Source of the DNA: Patescibacteria group bacterium
GTDB lineage: Bacteria; Patescibacteriota; Microgenomatia; UBA12405
DNA: 45,207 nucleotides
Direction of reading: 5' to 3'
Assembly: GCA_013387215.1 (NCBI GenBank)
Contig: WARW01000023.1
Location: forward strand, 1-45,207
Part shown: positions 1 to 8,197 of the stretch, piece after piece
Layout: every line of letters begins with the position of its first letter
Position numbering within the stretch: position 1 is the first letter of the stretch
Position numbers and translations under genes: made by a program
Notes under the pieces: generated by a model
Databases searched by the model: none
Seen by the model: only the letters and a program-made list of their open reading frames with translations
What the model was told of the DNA's origin: nothing

Positions 1-495
1 AAAGTTATCCAACTGAGCCCTTAATCCTACAATTAACGCTAAAAATAAAGACAAAAATACTAATTTTGAGTCGCTTTTAAATATATGTGCAATCCCACTA
101 TGAAAAATACATACTAAAACCGTAATTACAAAAGCTAATAACAAATAGATTAATAATGTGTTTGATAAAAAGGAATTTTGCTCATCTCGGTTATCACTTT
201 TTGATACAAATTTTACCAATGTAGTATCAGTACCCAAAAACATCATAATAATAAACGTGTTAGCTATTGTGGCCACTAAATTATAATTTCCATATTCTTG
301 TGGACCCAGTTTACTGCCAACCAATAAATTTACTGCAAAAACTAACAATGAAGATATTAATATTCCAATAATTGACCAAGATAAATGCCATAAAAAATCC
401 CTCATATGGTGACCCATTTCACATCCAAATATAAAACGGTGGCCTTGATTGACGCTTGCAACTAATATTTTTCTTATTGTTCTTGTTAACGACAT
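1..495 (-). CDS. Wzx-like polysaccharide flippase, N-terminal part (truncated by window edge)
   Basis: An open frame of 165 codons runs from an ATG at 495 down to the window edge with no stop, so only the N-terminus is present. After a basic leader come hydrophobic segments at about residues 45-65, 75-95 and 115-135. The stretch around LVGSKLGPQEYGNYNLVATI resembles the first helices of polysaccharide transporters of the MATE/Wzx type (RfbX), which flip undecaprenyl-linked repeat units across the membrane. It lies next to galE and a large glycan cluster, which supports that role. No Shine-Dalgarno sequence is visible before the ATG. The family call rests on topology and motif resemblance; another multi-pass exporter is possible. 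Confidence 0.6.
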   Translation of the reverse strand, partial: MSLTRTIRKILVASVNQGHRFIFGCEMGHHMRDFLWHLSWSIIGILISSLLVFAVNLLVGSKLGPQEYGNYNLVATIANTFIIMMFLGTDTTLVKFVSKSDNRDEQNSFLSNTLLIYLLLAFVITVLVCIFHSGIAHIFKSDSKLVFLSLFLALIVGLRAQLDNF

Positions 496-552
496 TTTAA
501 AAACCGACAAAACCAATTCAAATTTTTACAAATAAAGAGGCTGTCCTTTATA

Positions 553-1524
553 TTAAATATTTATTTTTTGGTGCCATTTCCAAGCACTCTCAATTATTAC
601 TTTTATATCTGTAAACTGAGGTTTCCATCCAAGCTTATTTTTTACTTTTTCTGAGCTTGCCACCAGAATAGCAGGATCACCATCTCTTCTTTCAACTTCA
701 GTGACTTTAAAATCTTTTTTTGTTACGGTTTTCACAGCATCAATTACTTGTCGAACTGAAAAACCCAATCCATTGCCTAAATTAAAACAATCGCTTTCAC
801 CACCATCAAGTAAATATTTTAGCGCCAAGATATGAGCTGATGCTAAATCAGTAACATGAACATAATCTCTTATACATGTTCCATCTTCGGTAGGATAGTC
901 GGTTCCAAAAATTTTTATATCTTCTCTTTTACCGATTGCCGCATCTAAAATTAATGGAATAAGATGAGATTCAGGATTATGTGATTCGCCGATATCCGCT
1001 TCCACGTCTGCCCCGCAGGCATTGAAATAGCGAAGCGCTACGTATCTTAATCCATAAGCCACATCATAATCACGCATTACTTTTTCTACCATTAATTTTG
1101 CTTGACCATAAGGATTTATTGGATTTTGAGGATGTTTTTCATCTATTGGTGTATATTCTGGACTTCCAAAAGTAGCCGCAGTAGAAGAAAAGATTATTTT
1201 CTTTACATTATTTTCAAGCATCACCTGTAACAAATTTAAAGTGTTTTTAAAGTTGTTTTGATAATATTTTTGAGGATCTTTTACCGATTCACCAACTTCA
1301 ATAAAAGCTGCAAAATGTAAAACCGCATCAATTGGATATTTCTTAAATACTTCACGAATTTGTTCAATATTACTCAAATCACCATCAAACAACTCACCCC
1401 ACCTGACAGCTTCCTTATGTCCCTTTGACAAATTATCAAAAATTACCGTTTGATAACCTTGTTTATTTAATTCTTTATTTATGTGGGAACCAATATATCC
1501 CGCACCACCGACAATTAAAATCAT
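553..1524 (-). CDS. galE: UDP-glucose 4-epimerase
   Basis: Extended short-chain dehydrogenase/reductase that interconverts UDP-glucose and UDP-galactose using bound NAD, supplying sugar nucleotides for the glycan cluster. The protein starts with the Rossmann motif GGAGYIGSH (residues 6-14). The catalytic Ser/Thr region SSTAATFGSPEYTPIDE is near residue 113, and the YxxxK pair is in YGQAKLMVEK (about 139-148). The motif RYFNACGAD and the C-terminal RRDGDPAILVAS segment are typical of GalE. Length 323 aa is normal. It follows metK on the same strand after 35 bases. A TATATT hexamer lies 4 bases before the ATG and no Shine-Dalgarno sequence is visible, so it may have its own leaderless transcript. 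Confidence 0.93.
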   Translation of the reverse strand: MILIVGGAGYIGSHINKELNKQGYQTVIFDNLSKGHKEAVRWGELFDGDLSNIEQIREVFKKYPIDAVLHFAAFIEVGESVKDPQKYYQNNFKNTLNLLQVMLENNVKKIIFSSTAATFGSPEYTPIDEKHPQNPINPYGQAKLMVEKVMRDYDVAYGLRYVALRYFNACGADVEADIGESHNPESHLIPLILDAAIGKREDIKIFGTDYPTEDGTCIRDYVHVTDLASAHILALKYLLDGGESDCFNLGNGLGFSVRQVIDAVKTVTKKDFKVTEVERRDGDPAILVASSEKVKNKLGWKPQFTDIKVIIESAWKWHQKINI

Positions 1525-1559
1525 GTGTAATATAATTTTTAACTAACAAGATAGTAACA

Positions 1560-2669
1560 CTATTTGTTTAAAATTTTCTCCCAAGGATATTGTTCATACC
1601 CAAAGTGGCCATACTTTGCAGTATCTCGATATATCGGCTGTCTCAAATTTAAACCATCGATAATACCGCCAACACTTAAGTCTAAAAGATTCCATGCAAA
1701 ATCTTCGATTACTTTTTTATCTTTTTTAGCTGTTCCAAAAGTATCGATTGATTTAGCGATCGGGTCTTTGTAGCCAATAGCATAAGCAATTTGGACTTCA
1801 CATCTATCAGCAAGTCCATGAGCAACAATATTTTTTGCGATATACCTAGCTGCATAAGCACCGCTTCTATCTACTTTTGTTGGGTCTTTTCCAGAAAAAC
1901 ATCCACCTCCAATTCTTGCAGTGCCACCGTAAGTATCGACCACAATCTTTCGGCCAGTGACTCCCGTATCAGTTGCCGGACCGCCAATTTCCCATCTCCC
2001 TGTACCATTTAAAATTATTTTATCCTCAGAAATTATTGCTAATTTATATTTTTCTAAAATTGGCAGAATAGCAAATTTATACAAATCGCTTTTTACTTTT
2101 TGAGTATCAATTTTTAAATCGAAAGGTTTAGCCAAGACAATCTTATCTATTCCCACAGGCTTGCCATTTTCATAACAAACAGTAACTTCTGATTTACCGT
2201 CAGGTCTCAAATATTTTAATTCGTTTTCTTGCAATTCATCCATTCTTTTGGTTAATTCATGAGCCAAAACAATTGGTAATGGCATCATTTGAGGCGTTTC
2301 ATTAACTGCATACCCAAACATCATTCCTTGATCGCCAGCACCGCCATTATCAGCACCGATTGCAATATCAGGGGATTGTTGATGGACATATGTACTTATT
2401 AAGGAATTTTTATCAAAATTATATATAGGCTGATTAAAACTTAAACTCTCAATTACGTTCTTAACAATTTCCTCAAAATTTATAATTTTAGGACAAGTAA
2501 TTTCGCCAGCCAAAACCACACGATTGGCTGTTACTAAAGTCTCAATCGCCACTCTCGATTTTGGATCAATCTTAAGAGCTTCATCTAATATTGAATCTGA
2601 AATCTGGTCACAAACTTTATCTGGATGACCAGCACAAACTGACTCGGAAACAAAAAGGGGATATTTCAT
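1560..2669 (-). CDS. metK: S-adenosylmethionine synthetase
   Basis: Makes S-adenosylmethionine from methionine and ATP in the cytoplasm. Recognised by SESVCAGHPDKVCDQISD at residues 8-25 (His and Asp of the ATP site), by the GAGDQGMMFGYA hexapeptide region, and by the phosphate loop GGGCFSGKDPTKVDRSGAYAAR split over residues 255-276. Length 369 aa is slightly shorter than the usual 380-400. The ATG at 2669 is fixed by a strong Shine-Dalgarno GGAGG at 2674-2678. The gene has its own promoter and a SAM-I riboswitch in the leader, so its product is expected to repress its translation. Confidence 0.97.
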   Translation of the reverse strand: MKYPLFVSESVCAGHPDKVCDQISDSILDEALKIDPKSRVAIETLVTANRVVLAGEITCPKIINFEEIVKNVIESLSFNQPIYNFDKNSLISTYVHQQSPDIAIGADNGGAGDQGMMFGYAVNETPQMMPLPIVLAHELTKRMDELQENELKYLRPDGKSEVTVCYENGKPVGIDKIVLAKPFDLKIDTQKVKSDLYKFAILPILEKYKLAIISEDKIILNGTGRWEIGGPATDTGVTGRKIVVDTYGGTARIGGGCFSGKDPTKVDRSGAYAARYIAKNIVAHGLADRCEVQIAYAIGYKDPIAKSIDTFGTAKKDKKVIEDFAWNLLDLSVGGIIDGLNLRQPIYRDTAKYGHFGYEQYPWEKILNK

Positions 2670-2673
2670 TTTT

Positions 2674-2787
2674 CCTCCATTAATTTATAAAGAGGCTTGT
2701 CTTCCGAATTAACTTCGGATTTGGCACCGCGATTTATTAAACTCGGTTGCCGATCCCAATAATTTATTGGAATTCTCTTGACAAAGC
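2674..2787 (-). promoter_or_regulatory. SAM-I riboswitch with translational expression platform (metK leader)
   Basis: Read on the minus strand, the 5'-UTR has the SAM-I core in order. The P1 5' strand is CTTTGTC (2786-2780), followed by TCAAGAGA (2781-2774), a P2 hairpin, GGCAACC (2751-2745), a P3 hairpin, and GGTGCC (2728-2723) plus AAATCC. The P4 hairpin CCGAA/TTCGG is at 2718-2704, and the P1 3' strand GACAAG is at 2701-2696. The next bases, CCTC (2695-2692), can pair with GAGG of the Shine-Dalgarno (2677-2674). CTCTT (2694-2690) can instead pair with AAGAG of the aptamer core (2779-2775). There is no U-tract. These mutually exclusive pairs imply SAM-dependent hiding of the ribosome binding site. 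The aptamer identity is seen directly; the switching is inferred. Confidence 0.9.
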
Positions 2788-2793
2788 ATTTAA

Positions 2794-2822
2794 AGAATAT
2801 GAAAGTTATTCTGTTTTGTCAA
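2794..2822 (-). promoter_or_regulatory. sigma70-like promoter of metK
   Basis: On the minus strand a perfect -35 TTGACA (2822-2817) is followed after 17 bases by TATTCT (2799-2794, 4 of 6 matches to TATAAT). The expected start point is just ahead of the SAM-I aptamer. The -35 lies only three bases beyond the stop codon of the upstream gene, so metK is transcribed on its own. Confidence 0.75.
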
Positions 2823-2824
2823 CT

Positions 2825-3754
2825 CTAAAATAAAGTTGCCAGTCCGCCCAATAGTGCATTTACTACGCCCAAAACTCCCATAAATGTTGAAACTAAAAGA
2901 ATTTTTTCATCACTTGCAGCAATTTGGGAAAAGAATAATAAATATAATGATTCTCTTGCTCCAAAACCAGCAATTGAAATTGGTAAAACCAATATCAAAG
3001 CAATAATTGGTAAGAAAATAAACACCGATAATACCGTAAAACCTGCGTGAAACATGTTACTAACAAACCAAACTTGTAAAATCCATATAAATTCAGAAAC
3101 AAACGATATTAAAAGACAAATAATTATTTTTCTTTGATTACCGTGTTTAAGCAAACTAATTATATCTTTTAATTTCTCAAAAATTTTTATTCTTTTTATA
3201 AAAATATCCAAAATTCCTTCTAAATCTACAGTAAAAACCAATACATAAAAAACAATTACACCCAAAGATAATAATCCAAAAAGCCAAAACAAATAATTTG
3301 GAAAGTTAAAATGAAGTAGTCTGCCCATTGTTGCTGAAGCAAACGCTAAAAAAATAAATGCTGAAAAACCAATAAATCGATCTAAAAAAACTGAACTAAA
3401 TAATTTTACTTTTGTAATTTCTGGATATTTTTTTTGTAATGGCAGCCATTTTATTAAATCAGCAGCAACTCCAGTTGGAAAAAATAATCCATAAAAAGAT
3501 CCCATCAAACTAGCTTTAGTAAAATCCACTACTTTTTGAAAATTGACCTTTTCAAACAACAATTCACTCCACCTAAATGATCCGATAACTGTTACCATGA
3601 AAGCGTATAATATATTTAATATTACCCATTTTATGGGAACATCTTTAAAACCTTCGAATATTTTAATTAAATTTACTTTTCTGAAAGCAAAATAAATAAG
3701 TACAGCGGACACTAAAACTCGAAACGTCCTTGAACCAATGATTTTTTTTAACAT
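2825..3754 (-). CDS. YbhN/AglD-type flippase-like integral membrane protein (UPF0104 / LPG synthase TM family)
   Basis: A 309-aa protein with about eight hydrophobic segments. It resembles the transmembrane part of lysylphosphatidylglycerol synthases and AglD/YbhN proteins: a conserved SSVFLDRFIGFSAF segment about one third in and SIAGFGARESLYLLFF near the C-terminus. Members are proposed to move lipid-linked sugars or phospholipids; the substrate here is unknown. The ATG at 3754 (MLKKIIG) is preferred over an upstream TTG at 3775 because a TAGAAT hexamer sits 7 bases before it. The next gene, at 3796, is divergent. Its location beside the glycan cluster suggests a part in polysaccharide lipid handling, but this is inference. 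Confidence 0.75.
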   Translation of the reverse strand: MLKKIIGSRTFRVLVSAVLIYFAFRKVNLIKIFEGFKDVPIKWVILNILYAFMVTVIGSFRWSELLFEKVNFQKVVDFTKASLMGSFYGLFFPTGVAADLIKWLPLQKKYPEITKVKLFSSVFLDRFIGFSAFIFLAFASATMGRLLHFNFPNYLFWLFGLLSLGVIVFYVLVFTVDLEGILDIFIKRIKIFEKLKDIISLLKHGNQRKIIICLLISFVSEFIWILQVWFVSNMFHAGFTVLSVFIFLPIIALILVLPISIAGFGARESLYLLFFSQIAASDEKILLVSTFMGVLGVVNALLGGLATLF

Positions 3755-3761
3755 AGGAATT

Positions 3762-3771
3762 ATTCTATAAT
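3762..3771. promoter_or_regulatory. overlapping divergent -10 elements
   Basis: The ten bases contain TAGAAT on the minus strand (3767-3762), 7 bases before the ATG at 3754, and TATAAT on the plus strand (3766-3771), upstream of the ATG at 3796. A second plus-strand hexamer TATACT is at 3781-3786. The start codons are about 40 bases apart, so the two transcription units should compete for polymerase. No convincing -35 boxes are seen. Confidence 0.45.
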
Positions 3772-3795
3772 ACAATATTTTATACTAAGCCATAG

Positions 3796-4995
3796 ATGAA
3801 AATACTTTTAATTACACATATTTACCCTCCAGCAATAGACGGCGGATCACGTGTTATATCGAAAATTGGGGAATATTTAAAACATAATAATCATCAAATT
3901 ATCGTTTTAACCACTAATTGCAAAAGTACCGATGATTTTATAAATCCTTTTTCAGCTCCTATTTCTAAAAATATTAAATCAAAAGATCACATTTTCCGAA
4001 TTCCTGTTTACAAAAGATTAAGAAAACCTCTAAAGTTCCTAAATCTTTTTATTCCTAAAAGTACAGTATTTCATCAATATCTAGAAATTTTTCAAAAGGG
4101 ACCAATTTTAAAGATTGTTCCATTTTTAAGAACCATAATATATCTCAAAAAACAAAATATTGATTTAATAGTTGCAGGTCCATTGCCCACTACTATAGTT
4201 GTTTATGCAAATTTTCTCAAAAAATTTTTACATTCAAAACTGATAATTAATGCTAGTTTTCACGAAACTGATAAAGATTTTCAAAAAATTCCTTTGGTAA
4301 ATTCTTTAAAAAATACCGATTATATTTGGTCTTTAACTGACCATGAATTTCAAAATTTTAAAAATAATTTTAAAATCGATTCAAACAAAATTATCCTGGC
4401 AGGTAATGGTATTGATGAGAGTATGCTGATTAAATCAGACAAAGTTAATTTCCCGAAAAACCCAAATATTATATTTATAGGCAGTCTGGCTTCGCATAAA
4501 AGAGTAGAACTTTTGATAAACGCCTTTTCTGATTTAGCCGATATTTATTCAAATTTAACTTTAACAATCGCTGGTCAAAAAACTTTATATTTCCCTCAAA
4601 TTCAAAACCTAGTTTCCAACCAAAAACACCGAAACAAAATCAAGTTTATTTTTGATTTTCCTCAAAAAAAACTGGTAGACCTCATTGATTCATCCACAGT
4701 ACTTGTTTTGCCGTCAATTCAGGAAAGTTTTGGTTTAGTCTTAATTGAGTCATGGGCTCGAGGCAAACCAGTGATTAGTAGTAACATTCCATCTTTAAGC
4801 GAGCTGGTTAAAAAAACAAATGGAGGATTAACTTTCAAAATTGATTCAAAAGATGATTTAAAAAACAAAATAAGCCAGTTAATTTCAAACAAAATTATGT
4901 GCCAAAACTTAGGTAAAAATGGGCTAGAATATGTTAAAAATAATTATACATGGGACAAAGTTGGAGAAAAAATATGGCAAAAAATATCATCATAA
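3796..4995 (+). CDS. GT4 family glycosyltransferase
   Basis: A 399-aa retaining GT-B glycosyltransferase that probably adds a sugar from a nucleotide-sugar donor to a lipid-linked glycan at the inner membrane face. The N-terminal loop IYPPAIDGGSRVISKIGEYL is typical of the acceptor domain. The donor domain contains GSLASHKRVELLINAF and the E-x7-E signature in QESFGLVLIESWARGKPVISS, near residue 315. It is the first gene of the plus-strand glycan cluster. No Shine-Dalgarno sequence precedes the ATG. Donor and linkage cannot be predicted. Confidence 0.88.
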   Translation: MKILLITHIYPPAIDGGSRVISKIGEYLKHNNHQIIVLTTNCKSTDDFINPFSAPISKNIKSKDHIFRIPVYKRLRKPLKFLNLFIPKSTVFHQYLEIFQKGPILKIVPFLRTIIYLKKQNIDLIVAGPLPTTIVVYANFLKKFLHSKLIINASFHETDKDFQKIPLVNSLKNTDYIWSLTDHEFQNFKNNFKIDSNKIILAGNGIDESMLIKSDKVNFPKNPNIIFIGSLASHKRVELLINAFSDLADIYSNLTLTIAGQKTLYFPQIQNLVSNQKHRNKIKFIFDFPQKKLVDLIDSSTVLVLPSIQESFGLVLIESWARGKPVISSNIPSLSELVKKTNGGLTFKIDSKDDLKNKISQLISNKIMCQNLGKNGLEYVKNNYTWDKVGEKIWQKISS

Positions 4996-5429
4996 TTGTT
5001 GTACTCGGAATAATATTAATTCTTATTGCCTGCTACATTTTATTTAAACCAACACCCACAGGGACAACCACAATAAAACTCGGAAACACTCAATATTCTA
5101 TGGAAATTGCTAAAACACCAAGTCAACAGTACAAAGGTCTAGGAGGCAGAACCAGTCTTTGTCCTAATTGTGGAATGATTTTTGTTTTCCCTTTTAATAG
5201 TATTCTACCTTTTTGGATGAAAGACACTCTGATTCCACTCGATATGATTTGGATCAAAGATGACGGAACTATTGTTTCCATTCAAACAGCTCCAACAGAT
5301 TCTGATCCATCTAATCCTAAAAAAATTTATCAAAACTCTGTTCCTGCAAAATATGTTATCGAACTTAATGCTGGTGATGCCCAAAAAATCGGACTAAAAG
5401 AAAACGACAAAATAAATATCAATTTATGA
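4974..5429 (+). CDS. DUF192 family membrane-anchored protein
   Basis: A 151-aa protein with one N-terminal transmembrane helix (residues 5-22) and an extracytoplasmic DUF192 domain. The family hallmark is FWMKDTLIPLDMIWIKDDG followed by the C-terminal YVIELNAGDAQKIGLKENDKI segment. The function of DUF192 is unknown. The usual position before GM(I/L)F carries a CPNC pair here (SLCPNCGMIFVF), which is not typical. The ATG at 4974 was chosen because GGAG lies 8 bases upstream and the hydrophobic segment follows directly; an in-frame upstream ATG at 4950 would add eight polar residues. It overlaps the preceding glycosyltransferase by 22 bases. Confidence 0.85.
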   Translation: MAKNIIIIVVLGIILILIACYILFKPTPTGTTTIKLGNTQYSMEIAKTPSQQYKGLGGRTSLCPNCGMIFVFPFNSILPFWMKDTLIPLDMIWIKDDGTIVSIQTAPTDSDPSNPKKIYQNSVPAKYVIELNAGDAQKIGLKENDKININL

Positions 5430-6397
5430 AAAAACAATTCGATTTTTCCTTTATAATTCCAAATTACAACAGTCAGGATTATTTAAATGATTGCCTTCAA
5501 TCAATTTTAAAGGCTTGCAAAGAAATACCTCAACTCAAAGTTGAAATAATTTTAGTTGATAATTATTCAACCGATAAAAGCGTTGATATTTTTTCAAAAA
5601 ATGTCCCCAAAGAAATCTCTCAAGTTATTTTAAATAATAAAAATTTCGGTTTTGCCAAAGCCGTCAATCAAGGAATAAAAATTTCTAGATCCAATTGGGT
5701 GATTATCACAAATAATGACATTACTATTGCATCTGATTGGTTAAAACTAATTTCTAAATATATTGAAAATAATCAAGATAAAAAAGTATCAACATTTTTT
5801 GGCACCGTACTAAACCGCGATGGTCAAAAAATTGAATCTCAAGGTTTTAAATTCTACAAATCTGGAAAAATAGAAAACATAAATAATCAAAAAAACTATA
5901 ATGAAAAACCAGATACAAATAATATAATTTGGGGCGCACCCGCCGCTATTATTGTTTACAATAAAGAAATAATTAATAAAGTTGGCCTGTTCGACGAAGA
6001 CTTTTTTGCCTATCTTGAGGATGTAGATTTAGCTTTAAGACTTAATTTACTTTCATATAAAACTTTATATGTAGCCCAAGCCACATCTTTTCATATTGGC
6101 GGTGCTACTAGTAATAAGATGAGTAACTTTCGAAGTAAAATGAGTTTAAGAAACTGGATTTATATAATTATAAAAAACTATTCTATCCTAGATTTCATAA
6201 AAAACTTTTTTTCTATATTTGAAGAGAGGTTTCGTAATTATTCTTATTTTATCAAGCAAACTTTTTCCTGTTTTAGGTTACAATCAATTATTGTTATACC
6301 AATTCAAACAATAAGCATTATTTTTGAGATAATTTTTAAAATTCCACGAATGCTTCAAAAACGCAGACAATTTAACTATTTACGCCACAACCAATGA
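5426..6397 (+). CDS. GT2 family glycosyltransferase (rhamnosyltransferase-like)
   Basis: A 323-aa inverting GT-A glycosyltransferase. It starts with FSFIIPNYNSQDYLNDCLQS, has EIILVDNYSTDKS as the nucleotide-binding strand, and TNNDITIASDW in the place of the DxD metal site. The FDEDFFAYLEDVDLALRL segment supplies the catalytic base region found in rhamnosyl- and galactofuranosyl-transferase-like GT2 proteins. A hydrophobic/aromatic C-terminal tail (about 265-310) may bind the membrane. It overlaps its neighbours by four bases (ATGA) on both sides, indicating translational coupling. Donor unknown. Confidence 0.87.
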   Translation: MKKQFDFSFIIPNYNSQDYLNDCLQSILKACKEIPQLKVEIILVDNYSTDKSVDIFSKNVPKEISQVILNNKNFGFAKAVNQGIKISRSNWVIITNNDITIASDWLKLISKYIENNQDKKVSTFFGTVLNRDGQKIESQGFKFYKSGKIENINNQKNYNEKPDTNNIIWGAPAAIIVYNKEIINKVGLFDEDFFAYLEDVDLALRLNLLSYKTLYVAQATSFHIGGATSNKMSNFRSKMSLRNWIYIIIKNYSILDFIKNFFSIFEERFRNYSYFIKQTFSCFRLQSIIVIPIQTISIIFEIIFKIPRMLQKRRQFNYLRHNQ

Positions 6398-7527
6398 TTA
6401 TCGGCATCGATGTCTCAACTGTCTCCTATGGCACAGGTGTTAGCAGTTATACTCTCAATCTTGTCCGTAATTTGATTAAAATCAATAAAAATAACACCTT
6501 TAAACTATTTTATTCATCTCTCAGATTGCCTTTGCCTCAGGAAATTAATGCTCTTTCAAAACATCCAAACGTAAAAATTTATCAATTTAAACTTCCTCCA
6601 ACATTTTTAGAAATTCTTTGGAACCAAATTCATATTATTCCAATTGAATTTTTTATCGGAAAATGCGATATATTTCATACTTCTGACTGGACTCAGCCAC
6701 CAACTTCAAAAGCAAAAACAATTGCTACTATTCACGACTTAACTCCTTTTCTTTACCCTCAATGGCACCATATTAAAGTTATTAAAGCCCATAAAAATAA
6801 AATGTTTTGGGCATCCAAAGAATGTTCCAAATTCATTTGTGTTTCCAAAAATACTCAAAAAGATTTACTTAAGTTATATCCTTGTGTTCCTATTTCCAAG
6901 ACTCAAGTAATTTATGAAGCCGCTGAAGATAAATATTCAGAATTTTTAAAATTACCTAAAACTTCTCAGCAGAAGAAACAAGAGGTAATAAAAAAACAAT
7001 ATGGTTTAGATAAATTTATTCTCGCTCAAGGCACCAGGGAACCACGTAAGAATTTAAATAATTTAATTGAAGCCTTCAGTCTTTTTGTTAAAAAATATCC
7101 GAAAACCCAAATTGAACTAGCAATAGCAGGAAAATATGGTTGGGGAAAAGATGTTGATCATCACAAAAACTGTCATATTAAAGTATTAGGTTTTATTCCA
7201 GAAAAAGATATGGTGGCGCTTCATGCTACTGCACTTTGTTTAGTTTATCCATCTCTTTACGAAGGTTTTGGTCTACCAATTTTAAAATCCATGAAAGTTG
7301 GCACGCCAGTCGTAACTAGTAATGTTTCTTCACTCCCAGAAATTGCCAATAATTCGGCTATTTTAGTTGATCCATATTCAGTTAAAGACATAGCCAAAGC
7401 TATCGAAAAAATATCTAAGTCAAAAATCTTGCGCGAAAATCTCATTAAAAAGGGTTTAGAAAATTCAAAAAAATTTAGCTGGTTTCAAACTGCCAAAGAA
7501 ACTCTAAATATTTATGAAAAAACTTAA
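6394..7527 (+). CDS. GT4 family glycosyltransferase
   Basis: A 377-aa GT-B protein of the type that opens with IIGIDVSTVSYGTGVSSYTL. The N-domain contains ATIHDLTPFLYPQWH; the donor domain has AQGTREPRKNLNNLIEAF and the E-x7-E signature in SLYEGFGLPILKSMKVGTPVVTS (here with K in place of the second E, as in a fraction of the family). It is likely a mannosyl- or glucosyl-transferase of the polysaccharide pathway. It overlaps the methyltransferase gene downstream by 14 bases. The substrate is not predictable from sequence. Confidence 0.87.
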   Translation: MIIGIDVSTVSYGTGVSSYTLNLVRNLIKINKNNTFKLFYSSLRLPLPQEINALSKHPNVKIYQFKLPPTFLEILWNQIHIIPIEFFIGKCDIFHTSDWTQPPTSKAKTIATIHDLTPFLYPQWHHIKVIKAHKNKMFWASKECSKFICVSKNTQKDLLKLYPCVPISKTQVIYEAAEDKYSEFLKLPKTSQQKKQEVIKKQYGLDKFILAQGTREPRKNLNNLIEAFSLFVKKYPKTQIELAIAGKYGWGKDVDHHKNCHIKVLGFIPEKDMVALHATALCLVYPSLYEGFGLPILKSMKVGTPVVTSNVSSLPEIANNSAILVDPYSVKDIAKAIEKISKSKILRENLIKKGLENSKKFSWFQTAKETLNIYEKT

Positions 7528-8197
7528 ATCGGATTATTACCAAAAAAATTCTAACAAATTTGGTTGGGGAAAAAACTTTGAACTGCCAGAATATAAAATT
7601 CATGAGTTACTGCCCCACATATCCGGGGAAAAAGTTCTAGACGTTGCTTGCGGGCCTGGTCACCTAGTTGATGTTCTCAATAAACACGGCTTTGAAGCTT
7701 TTGGAATCGATATTACCCCTGAATTTATTAATTTTGCTAAAAAAAATAAAAAAGGAGATTTTCAGGTTGCCGATGCTAATTCACTGCCTTTTAAAAATCA
7801 AGAATTTGACACTGTTATTTTAAAAAGCATACTTGAACATTTAAAAGATGACTTAGGAGCTTTAAATGAAGCTTTACGTGTTGGCAAAAAGGTAATCATC
7901 ATTGTTCCGCATAAAACACCAATAGTTTTAAAAAGAAGGGGATTACTTTATTCCCATTATCAGGACAAAAGCCATTTAAGAAATTACACTGAAAAATCTA
8001 TAAAAATATTAATAAACAAATCTACAGGACAACTTGTTCAAATCCACCATATCGAAAAGTTGCCTAATCAATCAATATTTTTTGAACTATTTATTGCTCC
8101 TAAAATTATTAAAAGGATACTCAATAAGTTATTTTTTATTATTTTTAAAGAGAAGCCCTATTATCTAGAACTTATGGCTATAATAAAATCATGTTAA
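7514..8197 (+). CDS. class I SAM-dependent methyltransferase
   Basis: A 227-aa protein with the class I methyltransferase fold: motif I VLDVACGPGHLVDVL (residues 40-54), the acidic end of strand 2 FGIDITPEF, motif II VADANSLPFKNQEFDTVI, and LKSILEHLKDD. The position between two glycosyltransferases suggests it methylates a sugar of the polysaccharide, either internally or as a chain-end cap. That is inference; small molecules or lipids are alternatives. A TATAAT hexamer lies inside its 3' end and is probably the promoter for the next gene. Confidence 0.82.
   Translation: MKKLKSDYYQKNSNKFGWGKNFELPEYKIHELLPHISGEKVLDVACGPGHLVDVLNKHGFEAFGIDITPEFINFAKKNKKGDFQVADANSLPFKNQEFDTVILKSILEHLKDDLGALNEALRVGKKVIIIVPHKTPIVLKRRGLLYSHYQDKSHLRNYTEKSIKILINKSTGQLVQIHHIEKLPNQSIFFELFIAPKIIKRILNKLFFIIFKEKPYYLELMAIIKSC
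8179..8184 (+). promoter_or_regulatory. -10 element of a putative leaderless promoter
   Basis: Perfect TATAAT inside the end of the methyltransferase gene, exactly 6 bases (AAAATC) before the ATG at 8191. No Shine-Dalgarno sequence is present, and the expected transcription start coincides with the start codon. No clear -35 box is seen. Confidence 0.5.

Noticed and set aside
531-545. Similarity of AATAAAGAGGCTGTC to the metK leader (ATAAAGAGGCTTGTC, 2688-2701)
   Set aside because: Short AT-rich match with one insertion; no SAM-I motifs near 531, so probably chance.
531-551. Possible terminator hairpin (AAAGAGG-CTGT-CCTTT) after galE on the minus strand
   Set aside because: Only 7 base pairs with a two-base bulge and no real U-run; too weak to call.
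1564-2012. Plus-strand open frames opposite metK
   Set aside because: They mirror the conserved MetK reading frame and have no own start signals or recognisable motifs.
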